The notes under the pieces: generated by a model
What the model was told of the DNA's origin: nothing
The model's database searches: none
What the model saw: only the letters and a program-made list of their open reading frames with translations
Translations under genes and position numbers: made by a program
In this document: positions 15,471 through 30,075 of the stretch, in pieces
Position numbering within the stretch: position 1 is the first letter of the stretch
How the letters are laid out: each line of letters begins with the position of its first letter
From: Osedax fenrisi
Lineage: Eukaryota > Annelida > Polychaeta > Sabellida > Siboglinidae
NCBI GenBank assembly: GCA_964019155.1
Contig: OZ025239.1
Location: 111,835,585 to 111,899,584, forward strand
Direction: 5' to 3'
DNA length: 64,000 bases

Positions 15471-18400
15471 CTATGAGATATTTACATTACCTATGGGATA
15501 TTTACATTACCGGTAGGGGATGTTTACATTACCTATGGGATGTTTACATTACCTATGGGATGTTTACATTACCGGTAGGGGATATTTACATTACCTATGA
15601 GATATTTACATTACCTATGATATATTTACATTACCTATGGGATGTTTACATTACCTATGGGATATTTACATTACCGGTAGGGGATGTTTACATTACCTAT
15701 GGGATATTTACATTACCTATGAGATATTTACATTACCTATGAGATATTTACATTACCTATGATATATTTACATTACCTATGGGATATTTACATTACCTAT
15801 GAGATATTTACATTACCTATGGGATATTTACATTACCGGTAGGGGATGTTTACATTACCTATGGGATGTTTACATTACCTATGGGATGTTTACATTACCG
15901 GTAGGGGATATTTACATTACCTATGAGATATTTACATTACCTATGAGATATTTACATTACCTATGAGATGTTTACATTACCTATGGGATATTTACATTAC
16001 CTATGAGATATTTACATTACCTATGGGATATTTACATTACCGGTAGGGGATATTTACATTACCTATGGGATATTTACATTACCTAAGAGATATTTACATT
16101 ACCTATGGGATGTTTACATTACCTATGAGATGTTTACATTACCTATGAGATATTTACATTACCTATGAGATATTTACATTACCTATGAGATATTTACATT
16201 ACCTATGAGATATTTACATTACCTATGGGATATTTACATTACCTATGGGATATTTACATTATCTATGGGATATTTACATTACCTATGGGATATTTACATT
16301 ACCTATGGGATATTTACATTACCTATGAGATGTTTACATTACCTATGGGATATTTACATTACCGGTAGGGGATGTTTATATTACCTATGGGATATTTACA
16401 TTACCTATGAGATGTTTACATTACCTATGGGATATTTACATTACCTATGGGATATTTACATTACCTATGAGATATTTACATTACCTATGGGATATTTACA
16501 TTACCTATGGGATATTTACATTACCGGTAGGGGATGTTTATATTACCTATGGGATATTTACATTACCTATGGGATATTTACATTACCGGTAGGGGATGTT
16601 TACATTACCGGTAGGGGATATTTACATTACCTATGGGATATTTACATTACCTATGGGATATTTACATTACCTATGGGATATTTACATTACCGGTAGGGGA
16701 TGTTTACATTACCTATGAGATATTTACATTACCTATGGGATATTTACATTACCTATGAGATGTTTACATTACCTATGGGATGTTTACATTACCTATGGGA
16801 TATTTACATTACCTATGAGATATTTACATTACCTATGGGATATTTACATTACCGGTAGGGGATGTTTACATTACCTATGGGATATTTACATTACCTATGA
16901 GATATTTACATTACCTATGGGATATTTACATTACCTATGAGATATTTACATTACCTATGGGATATTTACATTACCTATGAGATGTTTACATTACCTATGA
17001 GATATTTACATTACCTATGAGATGTTTACATTACCTATGGGATATTTATATTACCGGTAGGGGATATTTACATTACCTATGGGATATTTACATTACCTAT
17101 GGGATATTTACATTACCGGTAGGGGATGTTTATATTACCTATGGGATATTTACATTACCTATGGGATATTTACATTACCTATGAGATATTTACATTACCT
17201 ATGATATATTTACATTACCTATGAGATATTTACATTACCTATGGGATATTTACATTACCTATGAGATATTTACATTACCTATGGGATATTTACATTACCG
17301 GTAGGGGATGTTTACATTACCTATGGGATATTTACATTACCTATGAGATATTTACATTACCTATGGGATATTTACATTACCTATGAGATATTTACATTAC
17401 CTATGGGATATTTACATTACCTATGAGATGTTTACATTACCTATGAGATATTTACATTACCTATGAGATGTTTACATTACCGGTAGGGGATATTTACATT
17501 ACCTATGGGATATTTACATTACCTATGGGATATTTACATTACCGGTAGGGGATGTTTACATTACCTATGGGATATTTACATTACCTATGGGATGTTTACA
17601 TTACCTATGGGATATTTACATTACCGGTAGGGGATATTTACATTACCTATGAGATATTTACATTACCTATGAGATATTTACATTACCTATGAGATGTTTA
17701 CATTACCTATGAGATATTTACATTACCTATAGGATATTTACATTACCTATGGGATATTTACATTACCTATGGGATATTTACATTACCGGTAGGGGATGTT
17801 TACATTACCTATGGGATATTTACATTACCTATGAGATATTTACATTACCTATGGGATATTTACATTACCTATGAGATATTTACATTACATATGGGATATT
17901 TACATTACCTATGAGATGTTTACATTACCTATGAGATATTTACATTACCTATGAGATGTTTACATTACCTATGGGATATTTATATTACCGGTAGGGGATA
18001 TTTACATTACCTATGGGATATTTACATTACCTATGAGATATTTACATTACCTATGGGATATTTACATTACCGGTAGGGGATGTTTACATTACCTATGAGA
18101 TATTTACATTACCTATGAGATATTTACATTACCTATGAGATATTTACATTACCTATGGGATATTTACATTACCTATGGGATATTTACATTACCTATGGGA
18201 TATTTACATTACCTATGAGATATTTACATTACCTATGAGATATTTACATTACCTATGAGATATTTACATTACCTATGGGATATTTACATTACCTATGGGA
18301 TATTTACATTACCTATGAGATATTTACATTACCTATGAGATATTTACATTACCTATGGGATATTTACATTACCTATGAGATATTTACATTACCTATGAGA

Positions 18401-19120
18401 TATTTACATTACCTATGGGATATTTACATTACCGGTAGGGGATGTTTACATTACCTATGAGATATTTACATTACCTATGGGATATTTACATTACCGGTAG
18501 GGGATATTTACATTACCTATGAGATGTTTACATTACCTATGAGATATTTACATTACCTATGGGATGTTTACATTACCTATGGGATATTTACATTACCGGT
18601 AGGGGATGTTTACATTACCTATGGGATATTTACATTACCTATGAGATATTTACATTACCTATGAGATATTTACATTACCTATGATATATTTACATTACCT
18701 ATGGGATATTTACATTACCTATGAGATATTTACATTACCTATGGGATATTTACATTACCGGTAGGGGATGTTTACATTACCTATGGGATGTTTACATTAC
18801 CTATGGGATGTTTACATTACCGGTAGGGGATATTTACATTACCTATGAGATATTTACATTACCTATGAGATATTTACATTACCTATGAGATGTTTACATT
18901 ACCTATGGGATATTTACATTACCTATGAGATATTTACATTACCTATGGGATATTTACATTACCGGTAGGGGATATTTACATTACCTATGGGATATTTACA
19001 TTACCTAAGAGATATTTACATTACCTATGGGATGTTTACATTACCTATGAGATGTTTACATTACCTATGAGATATTTACATTACCTATGAGATATTTACA
19101 TTACCTATGAGATATTTACA
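15081..19120 (+). repeat. 4,040-bp tandem duplication, copy 1
   Basis: The segment matches 19,121-23,160 at a constant offset of 4,040 bp. It holds 30 monomers of 22 bp and, by arithmetic, 169 of 20 bp. Both copies share CTAAGAGA (16,083/20,123 and 19,005/23,045), CATTATCTAT (16,262/20,302) and the rare CATTACATATGGG at 17,889/21,929, which is absent from the other alpha cores. A further shared feature is a pair of adjacent 22-bp monomers near 16,586-16,610. Confidence 0.85.
16755..18460 (+). repeat. Alpha core higher-order unit, copy 3
   Basis: This is a 1,706-bp core within the first 4,040-bp duplicate, carrying the C-to-A change at 17,889. Confidence 0.82.
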
Positions 19121-22100
19121 TTACCTATGGGATATTTACATTACCTATGAGATATTTACATTACCTATGAGATATTTACATTACCTATGGGATATTTACA
19201 TTACCTATGAGATATTTACATTACCTATGAGATATTTACATTACCTATGGGATATTTACATTACCGGTAGGGGATGTTTACATTACCTATGAGATATTTA
19301 CATTACCTATGGGATATTTACATTACCGGTAGGGGATATTTACATTACCTATGAGATGTTTACATTACCTATGAGATATTTACATTACCTATGGGATGTT
19401 TACATTACCTATGGGATATTTACATTACCGGTAGGGGATGTTTACATTACCTATGGGATATTTACATTACCTATGATATATTTACATTACCTATGGGATA
19501 TTTACATTACCTATGAGATATTTACATTACCTATGGGATATTTACATTACCGGTAGGGGATGTTTACATTACCTATGGGATGTTTACATTACCTATGGGA
19601 TGTTTACATTACCGGTAGGGGATATTTACATTACCTATGAGATATTTACATTACCTATGATATATTTACATTACCTATGGGATGTTTACATTACCTATGG
19701 GATATTTACATTACCGGTAGGGGATGTTTACATTACCTATGGGATATTTACATTACCTATGAGATATTTACATTACCTATGAGATATTTACATTACCTAT
19801 GATATATTTACATTACCTATGGGATATTTACATTACCTATGAGATATTTACATTACCTATGGGATATTTACATTACCGGTAGGGGATGTTTACATTACCT
19901 ATGGGATGTTTACATTACCTATGGGATGTTTACATTACCGGTAGGGGATATTTACATTACCTATGAGATATTTACATTACCTATGAGATATTTACATTAC
20001 CTATGAGATGTTTACATTACCTATGGGATATTTACATTACCTATGAGATATTTACATTACCTATGGGATATTTACATTACCGGTAGGGGATATTTACATT
20101 ACCTATGGGATATTTACATTACCTAAGAGATATTTACATTACCTATGGGATGTTTACATTACCTATGAGATGTTTACATTACCTATGAGATATTTACATT
20201 ACCTATGAGATATTTACATTACCTATGAGATATTTACATTACCTATGAGATATTTACATTACCTATGGGATATTTACATTACCTATGGGATATTTACATT
20301 ATCTATGGGATATTTACATTACCTATGGGATATTTACATTACCTATGGGATATTTACATTACCTATGAGATGTTTACATTACCTATGGGATATTTACATT
20401 ACCGGTAGGGGATGTTTATATTACCTATGGGATATTTACATTACCTATGAGATGTTTACATTACCTATGGGATATTTACATTACCTATGGGATATTTACA
20501 TTACCTATGAGATATTTACATTACCTATGGGATATTTACATTACCTATGGGATATTTACATTACCGGTAGGGGATGTTTATATTACCTATGGGATATTTA
20601 CATTACCTATGGGATATTTACATTACCGGTAGGGGATGTTTACATTACCGGTAGGGGATATTTACATTACCTATGGGATATTTACATTACCTATGGGATA
20701 TTTACATTACCTATGGGATATTTACATTACCGGTAGGGGATGTTTACATTACCTATGAGATATTTACATTACCTATGGGATATTTACATTACCTATGAGA
20801 TGTTTACATTACCTATGGGATGTTTACATTACCTATGGGATATTTACATTACCTATGAGATATTTACATTACCTATGGGATATTTACATTACCGGTAGGG
20901 GATGTTTACATTACCTATGGGATATTTACATTACCTATGAGATATTTACATTACCTATGGGATATTTACATTACCTATGAGATATTTACATTACCTATGG
21001 GATATTTACATTACCTATGAGATGTTTACATTACCTATGAGATATTTACATTACCTATGAGATGTTTACATTACCTATGGGATATTTATATTACCGGTAG
21101 GGGATATTTACATTACCTATGGGATATTTACATTACCTATGGGATATTTACATTACCGGTAGGGGATGTTTATATTACCTATGGGATATTTACATTACCT
21201 ATGGGATATTTACATTACCTATGAGATATTTACATTACCTATGATATATTTACATTACCTATGAGATATTTACATTACCTATGGGATATTTACATTACCT
21301 ATGAGATATTTACATTACCTATGGGATATTTACATTACCGGTAGGGGATGTTTACATTACCTATGGGATATTTACATTACCTATGAGATATTTACATTAC
21401 CTATGGGATATTTACATTACCTATGAGATATTTACATTACCTATGGGATATTTACATTACCTATGAGATGTTTACATTACCTATGAGATATTTACATTAC
21501 CTATGAGATGTTTACATTACCGGTAGGGGATATTTACATTACCTATGGGATATTTACATTACCTATGGGATATTTACATTACCGGTAGGGGATGTTTACA
21601 TTACCTATGGGATATTTACATTACCTATGGGATGTTTACATTACCTATGGGATATTTACATTACCGGTAGGGGATATTTACATTACCTATGAGATATTTA
21701 CATTACCTATGAGATATTTACATTACCTATGAGATGTTTACATTACCTATGAGATATTTACATTACCTATAGGATATTTACATTACCTATGGGATATTTA
21801 CATTACCTATGGGATATTTACATTACCGGTAGGGGATGTTTACATTACCTATGGGATATTTACATTACCTATGAGATATTTACATTACCTATGGGATATT
21901 TACATTACCTATGAGATATTTACATTACATATGGGATATTTACATTACCTATGAGATGTTTACATTACCTATGAGATATTTACATTACCTATGAGATGTT
22001 TACATTACCTATGGGATATTTATATTACCGGTAGGGGATATTTACATTACCTATGGGATATTTACATTACCTATGAGATATTTACATTACCTATGGGATA

Positions 22101-23160
22101 TTTACATTACCGGTAGGGGATGTTTACATTACCTATGAGATATTTACATTACCTATGAGATATTTACATTACCTATGAGATATTTACATTACCTATGGGA
22201 TATTTACATTACCTATGGGATATTTACATTACCTATGGGATATTTACATTACCTATGAGATATTTACATTACCTATGAGATATTTACATTACCTATGAGA
22301 TATTTACATTACCTATGGGATATTTACATTACCTATGGGATATTTACATTACCTATGAGATATTTACATTACCTATGAGATATTTACATTACCTATGGGA
22401 TATTTACATTACCTATGAGATATTTACATTACCTATGAGATATTTACATTACCTATGGGATATTTACATTACCGGTAGGGGATGTTTACATTACCTATGA
22501 GATATTTACATTACCTATGGGATATTTACATTACCGGTAGGGGATATTTACATTACCTATGAGATGTTTACATTACCTATGAGATATTTACATTACCTAT
22601 GGGATGTTTACATTACCTATGGGATATTTACATTACCGGTAGGGGATGTTTACATTACCTATGGGATATTTACATTACCTATGAGATATTTACATTACCT
22701 ATGAGATATTTACATTACCTATGATATATTTACATTACCTATGGGATATTTACATTACCTATGAGATATTTACATTACCTATGGGATATTTACATTACCG
22801 GTAGGGGATGTTTACATTACCTATGGGATGTTTACATTACCTATGGGATGTTTACATTACCGGTAGGGGATATTTACATTACCTATGAGATATTTACATT
22901 ACCTATGAGATATTTACATTACCTATGAGATGTTTACATTACCTATGGGATATTTACATTACCTATGAGATATTTACATTACCTATGGGATATTTACATT
23001 ACCGGTAGGGGATATTTACATTACCTATGGGATATTTACATTACCTAAGAGATATTTACATTACCTATGGGATGTTTACATTACCTATGAGATGTTTACA
23101 TTACCTATGAGATATTTACATTACCTATGAGATATTTACATTACCTATGAGATATTTACA
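19121..23160 (+). repeat. 4,040-bp tandem duplication, copy 2
   Basis: This is the second tandem copy of 15,081-19,120. The match breaks at 23,161-23,170, where a GAGATA monomer stands opposite GGGATA at 19,121, and the array continues into the right copy of block Q. Confidence 0.85.
20795..22500 (+). repeat. Alpha core higher-order unit, copy 4
   Basis: This 1,706-bp core is a direct duplicate of 16,755-18,460 at an offset of 4,040 and shares its CATTACATATGGG variant at 21,929. Confidence 0.82.
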
Positions 23161-26100
23161 TTACCTATGAGATATTTACATTACCTATGGGATATTTACA
23201 TTACCTATGGGATATTTACATTATCTATGGGATATTTACATTACCTATGGGATATTTACATTACCTATGGGATATTTACATTACCTATGAGATGTTTACA
23301 TTACCTATGGGATATTTACATTACCGGTAGGGGATGTTTATATTACCTATGGGATATTTACATTACCTATGAGATGTTTACATTACCTATGGGATATTTA
23401 CATTACCTATGGGATATTTACATTACCTATGAGATATTTACATTACCTATGGGATATTTACATTACCTATGGGATATTTACATTACCGGTAGGGGATGTT
23501 TATATTACCTATGGGATATTTACATTACCTATGGGATATTTACATTACCTATGAGATATTTACATTACCTATGAGATATTTACATTACCTATGAGATATT
23601 TACATTACCTATGGGATATTTACATTACCTATGGGATATTTACATTACCTATGAGATATTTACATTACCTATGAGATATTTACATTACCTATGAGATATT
23701 TACATTACCGGTAGGGGATATTTACATTACCTATGAGATATTTACATTACCGGTAGGGGATGTTTATATTACCTATGGGATATTTACATTACCTATGGGA
23801 TATTTACATTACCTATGAGATATTTACATTACCTATGAGATATTTACATTACCTATGAAATATTTACATTACCTATGGGATATTTACATTACCTATGAGA
23901 TATTTACATTACCTATGGGATATTTACATTACCTATGAGATATTTACATTACCTATGGGATATTTACATTACCTATGAGATGTTTACATTACCTATGAGA
24001 TATTTACATTACCTATGAGATGTTTACATTACCGGTAGGGGATATTTACATTACCGGTAGGGGATGTTTACATTACCTATGGGATATTTACATTACCTAT
24101 GGGATATTTACATTACCTATGAGATATTTACATTACCTATGAGATATTTACATTACCTATGAGATATTTACATTACCTATGGGATATTTACATTACCTAT
24201 GGGATATTTACATTACCTATGAGATAATTACATTACCTATGAGATATTTACATTACCTATGGGATATTTACATTACCTATGAGATATTTACATTACCTAT
24301 GAGATATTTACATTACCTATGGGATGTTTACATTACCGGTAGGGGATATTTACATTACCTATAGGATATTTACATTACCTATGGGATATTTACATTACCT
24401 ATGAGATATTTACATTACCTATGGGATATTTACATTACCTATGAGATATTTACATTACCTATGAGATATTTACATTACCTATGAGATATTTACATTACCT
24501 ATGGGATATTTACATTACCTATGAGATATTTACATTACCTATGGGATGTTTACATTACCGGTAGGGGATATTTACATTACCTATGAGATATTTACATTAC
24601 CTATGAGATATTTACATTACCTATGAGATGTTTACATTACCTATGGGATATTTACATTACCTATGAGATATTTACATTACCTATGGGATATTTACATTAC
24701 CGGTAGGGGATATTTACATTACCTATGGGATATTTACATTACCTAAGAGATATTTACATTACCTATGGGATGTTTACATTACCTATGAGATGTTTACATT
24801 ACCTATGAGATATTTACATTACCTATGAGATATTTACATTACCTATGAGATATTTACATTACCTATGAGATATTTACATTACCTATGGGATATTTACATT
24901 ACCTATGGGATATTTACATTACCTATGGGATATTTACATTACCGGTAGGGGATGTTTATATTACCTATGGGATATTTACATTACCTATGAGATATTTACA
25001 TTACCTATGGGATATTTACATTACCTATGGGATATTTACATTACCGGTAGGGGATGTTTATATTACCTATGGGATATTTACATTACCTATGAGATATTTA
25101 CATTACCTATGGGATATTTACATTACCTATGGGATATTTACATTACCGGTAGGGGATGTTTATATTACCTATGGGATATTTACATTACCTATGGGATATT
25201 TACATTACCTATGAGATATTTACATTACCTATGAGATATTTACATTACCTATGAGATATTTACATTACCTATGGGATATTTACATTACCTATGAGATATT
25301 TACATTACCTATGAGATATTTACATTACCTATGGGATATTTACATTACCTATGGGATATTTACATTATCTATGGGATATTTACATTACCTATGGGATATT
25401 TACATTACCTATGGGATATTTACATTACCTATGGGATATTTACATTACCGGTAGGGGATGTTTATATTACCTATGGGATATTTACATTACCTATGAGATA
25501 TTTACATTACCTATGGGATATTTACATTACCGGTAGGGGATGTTTACATTACCTATGAGATATTTACATTACCTATGGGATATTTACATTACCTATGGGA
25601 TATTTACATTACCGGTAGGGGATATTTACATTACCTATGGGATATTTACATTACCGGTAGGGGATGTTTATATTACCTATGGGATATTTACATTACCTAT
25701 GAGATATTTACATTACCTATGGGATATTTACATTACCGGTAGGGGATGTTTACATTACCTATGAGATATTTACATTACCTATGGGATATTTACATTACCT
25801 ATGGGATATTTACATTACCGGTAGGGGATATTTACATTACCTATGGGATATTTACATTACCGGTAGGGGATGTTTATATTACCTATGGGATATTTACATT
25901 ACCTATGGGATATTTACATTACCTATGAGATATTTACATTACCTATGAGATATTTACATTACCTATGAGATATTTACATTACCTATGAGATATTTACATT
26001 ACCTATGAGATATTTACATTACCTATGGGATATTTACATTACCGGTAGGGGATGTTTATATTACCTATGGGATATTTACATTACCTATGGGATATTTACA

Positions 26101-28276
26101 TTACCTATGAGATATTTACATTACCTATGAGATATTTACATTACCTATGAGATATTTACATTACCTATGGGATATTTACATTACCGGTAGGGGATGTTTA
26201 CATTACCGGTAGGGGATATTTACATTACCTATGGGATATTTACATTACCTATGGGATATTTACATTACCTATGGGATATTTACATTACCGGTAGGGGATG
26301 TTTACATTACCTATGAGATATTTACATTACCTATGGGATATTTACATTACCTATGAGATGTTTACATTACCTATGGGATGTTTACATTACCTATGGGATA
26401 TTTACATTACCTATGAGATATTTACATTACCTATGGGATATTTACATTACCGGTAGGGGATGTTTACATTACCTATGGGATATTTACATTACCTATGAGA
26501 TATTTACATTACCTATGGGATATTTACATTACCTATGAGATATTTACATTACCTATGGGATATTTACATTACCTATGAGATGTTTACATTACCTATGAGA
26601 TATTTACATTACCTATGAGATGTTTACATTACCTATGGGATATTTATATTACCGGTAGGGGATATTTACATTACCTATGGGATATTTACATTACCTATGG
26701 GATATTTACATTACCGGTAGGGGATGTTTATATTACCTATGGGATATTTACATTACCTATGGGATATTTACATTACCTATGAGATATTTACATTACCTAT
26801 GATATATTTACATTACCTATGAGATATTTACATTACCTATGGGATATTTACATTACCTATGAGATATTTACATTACCTATGGGATATTTACATTACCGGT
26901 AGGGGATGTTTACATTACCTATGGGATATTTACATTACCTATGAGATATTTACATTACCTATGGGATATTTACATTACCTATGAGATATTTACATTACCT
27001 ATGGGATATTTACATTACCTATGAGATGTTTACATTACCTATGAGATATTTACATTACCTATGAGATGTTTACATTACCGGTAGGGGATATTTACATTAC
27101 CTATGGGATATTTACATTACCTATGGGATATTTACATTACCGGTAGGGGATGTTTACATTACCTATGGGATATTTACATTACCTATGGGATGTTTACATT
27201 ACCTATGGGATATTTACATTACCGGTAGGGGATATTTACATTACCTATGAGATATTTACATTACCTATGAGATATTTACATTACCTATGAGATGTTTACA
27301 TTACCTATGAGATATTTACATTACCTATAGGATATTTACATTACCTATGGGATATTTACATTACCTATGGGATATTTACATTACCGGTAGGGGATGTTTA
27401 CATTACCTATGGGATATTTACATTACCTATGAGATATTTACATTACCTATGGGATATTTACATTACCTATGAGATATTTACATTACCTATGGGATATTTA
27501 CATTACCTATGAGATGTTTACATTACCTATGAGATATTTACATTACCTATGAGATGTTTACATTACCTATGGGATATTTATATTACCGGTAGGGGATATT
27601 TACATTACCTATGGGATATTTACATTACCTATGAGATATTTACATTACCTATGGGATATTTACATTACCGGTAGGGGATGTTTACATTACCTATGAGATA
27701 TTTACATTACCTATGAGATATTTACATTACCTATGAGATATTTACATTACCTATGGGATATTTACATTACCTATGGGATATTTACATTACCTATGGGATA
27801 TTTACATTACCTATGAGATATTTACATTACCTATGAGATATTTACATTACCTATGAGATATTTACATTACCTATGGGATATTTACATTACCTATGGGATA
27901 TTTACATTACCTATGAGATATTTACATTACCTATGAGATATTTACATTACCTATGGGATATTTACATTACCTATGAGATATTTACATTACCTATGAGATA
28001 TTTACATTACCTATGGGATATTTACATTACCGGTAGGGGATGTTTACATTACCTATGAGATATTTACATTACCTATGGGATATTTACATTACCGGTAGGG
28101 GATATTTACATTACCTATGAGATGTTTACATTACCTATGAGATATTTACATTACCTATGGGATGTTTACATTACCTATGGGATATTTACATTACCGGTAG
28201 GGGATGTTTACATTACCTATGGGATATTTACATTACCTATGATATATTTACATTACCTATGGGATATTTACATTAC
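22963..28276 (+). repeat. Alpha-type block Q, right copy
   Basis: This is the duplicate of 9,975-15,470 minus 182 bp near 23,680-23,710. The match to the left copy ends at 28,276, where a 22-bp monomer replaces the GAGATA monomer found at 15,471. It overlaps the end of the second 4,040-bp copy and the start of the 5,188-bp duplication, so this part of the array has been copied more than once. Confidence 0.8.
26353..28058 (+). repeat. Alpha core higher-order unit, copy 5
   Basis: This is a 1,706-bp core with the standard monomer order. It corresponds to 13,547-15,252 (offset 12,806) and 31,541-33,246 (offset 5,188). Confidence 0.82.
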
Positions 28277-30075
28277 CGGTAGGGGATGTTTACATTACCT
28301 ATGAGATATTTACATTACCTATGGGATATTTACATTACCTATGGGATATTTACATTACCGGTAGGGGATATTTACATTACCTATGGGATATTTACATTAC
28401 CGGTAGGGGATGTTTATATTACCTATGGGATATTTACATTACCTATGAGATATTTACATTACCTATGGGATATTTACATTACCGGTAGGGGATGTTTACA
28501 TTACCTATGAGATATTTACATTACCTATGGGATATTTACATTACCTATGGGATATTTACATTACCGGTAGGGGATATTTACATTACCTATGGGATATTTA
28601 CATTACCGGTAGGGGATGTTTATATTACCTATGGGATATTTACATTACCTATGGGATATTTACATTACCTATGAGATATTTACATTACCTATGAGATATT
28701 TACATTACCTATGAGATATTTACATTACCTATGAGATATTTACATTACCTATGAGATATTTACATTACCTATGGGATATTTACATTACCGGTAGGGGATG
28801 TTTATATTACCTATGGGATATTTACATTACCTATGGGATATTTACATTACCTATGAGATATTTACATTACCTATGAGATATTTACATTACCTATGAGATA
28901 TTTACATTACCTATGGGATATTTACATTACCGGTAGGGGATGTTTACATTACCGGTAGGGGATATTTACATTACCTATGGGATATTTACATTACCTATGG
29001 GATATTTACATTACCTATGGGATATTTACATTACCGGTAGGGGATGTTTACATTACCTATGAGATATTTACATTACCTATGGGATATTTACATTACCTAT
29101 GAGATGTTTACATTACCTATGGGATGTTTACATTACCTATGGGATATTTACATTACCTATGAGATATTTACATTACCTATGGGATATTTACATTACCGGT
29201 AGGGGATGTTTACATTACCTATGGGATATTTACATTACCTATGAGATATTTACATTACCTATGGGATATTTACATTACCTATGAGATATTTACATTACCT
29301 ATGGGATATTTACATTACCTATGAGATGTTTACATTACCTATGAGATATTTACATTACCTATGAGATGTTTACATTACCTATGGGATATTTATATTACCG
29401 GTAGGGGATATTTACATTACCTATGGGATATTTACATTACCTATGGGATATTTACATTACCGGTAGGGGATGTTTATATTACCTATGGGATATTTACATT
29501 ACCTATGGGATATTTACATTACCTATGAGATATTTACATTACCTATGATATATTTACATTACCTATGAGATATTTACATTACCTATGGGATATTTACATT
29601 ACCTATGAGATATTTACATTACCTATGGGATATTTACATTACCGGTAGGGGATGTTTACATTACCTATGGGATATTTACATTACCTATGAGATATTTACA
29701 TTACCTATGGGATATTTACATTACCTATGAGATATTTACATTACCTATGGGATATTTACATTACCTATGAGATGTTTACATTACCTATGAGATATTTACA
29801 TTACCTATGAGATGTTTACATTACCGGTAGGGGATATTTACATTACCTATGGGATATTTACATTACCTATGGGATATTTACATTACCGGTAGGGGATGTT
29901 TACATTACCTATGGGATATTTACATTACCTATGGGATGTTTACATTACCTATGGGATATTTACATTACCGGTAGGGGATATTTACATTACCTATGAGATA
30001 TTTACATTACCTATGAGATATTTACATTACCTATGAGATGTTTACATTACCTATGAGATATTTACATTACCTATA
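28244..30075 (+). repeat. Truncated 2,746-bp duplicate with truncated alpha core
   Basis: The segment repeats 25,498 onward. A complete unit is 135 monomers, 23 of them 22-bp. The alpha core that starts at 29,099 stops after about 977 bp at the 5,188-bp junction, so it is the only broken core in the window. Confidence 0.8.

Larger units (their letters stand above)
24888..30075 (+). repeat. 5,188-bp tandem duplication, copy 1
   Basis: The segment matches 30,076-35,263 at a constant offset of 5,188 bp and holds 44 monomers of 22 bp and, by arithmetic, 211 of 20 bp. The junction is placed at the CTATAGGATA monomer (30,073 and 35,261), which has no counterpart at 24,885. The unit is itself composite: 25,498-28,243 recurs at 28,244-30,075 with an offset of 2,746 bp and is cut short by the junction. 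Confidence 0.85.
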
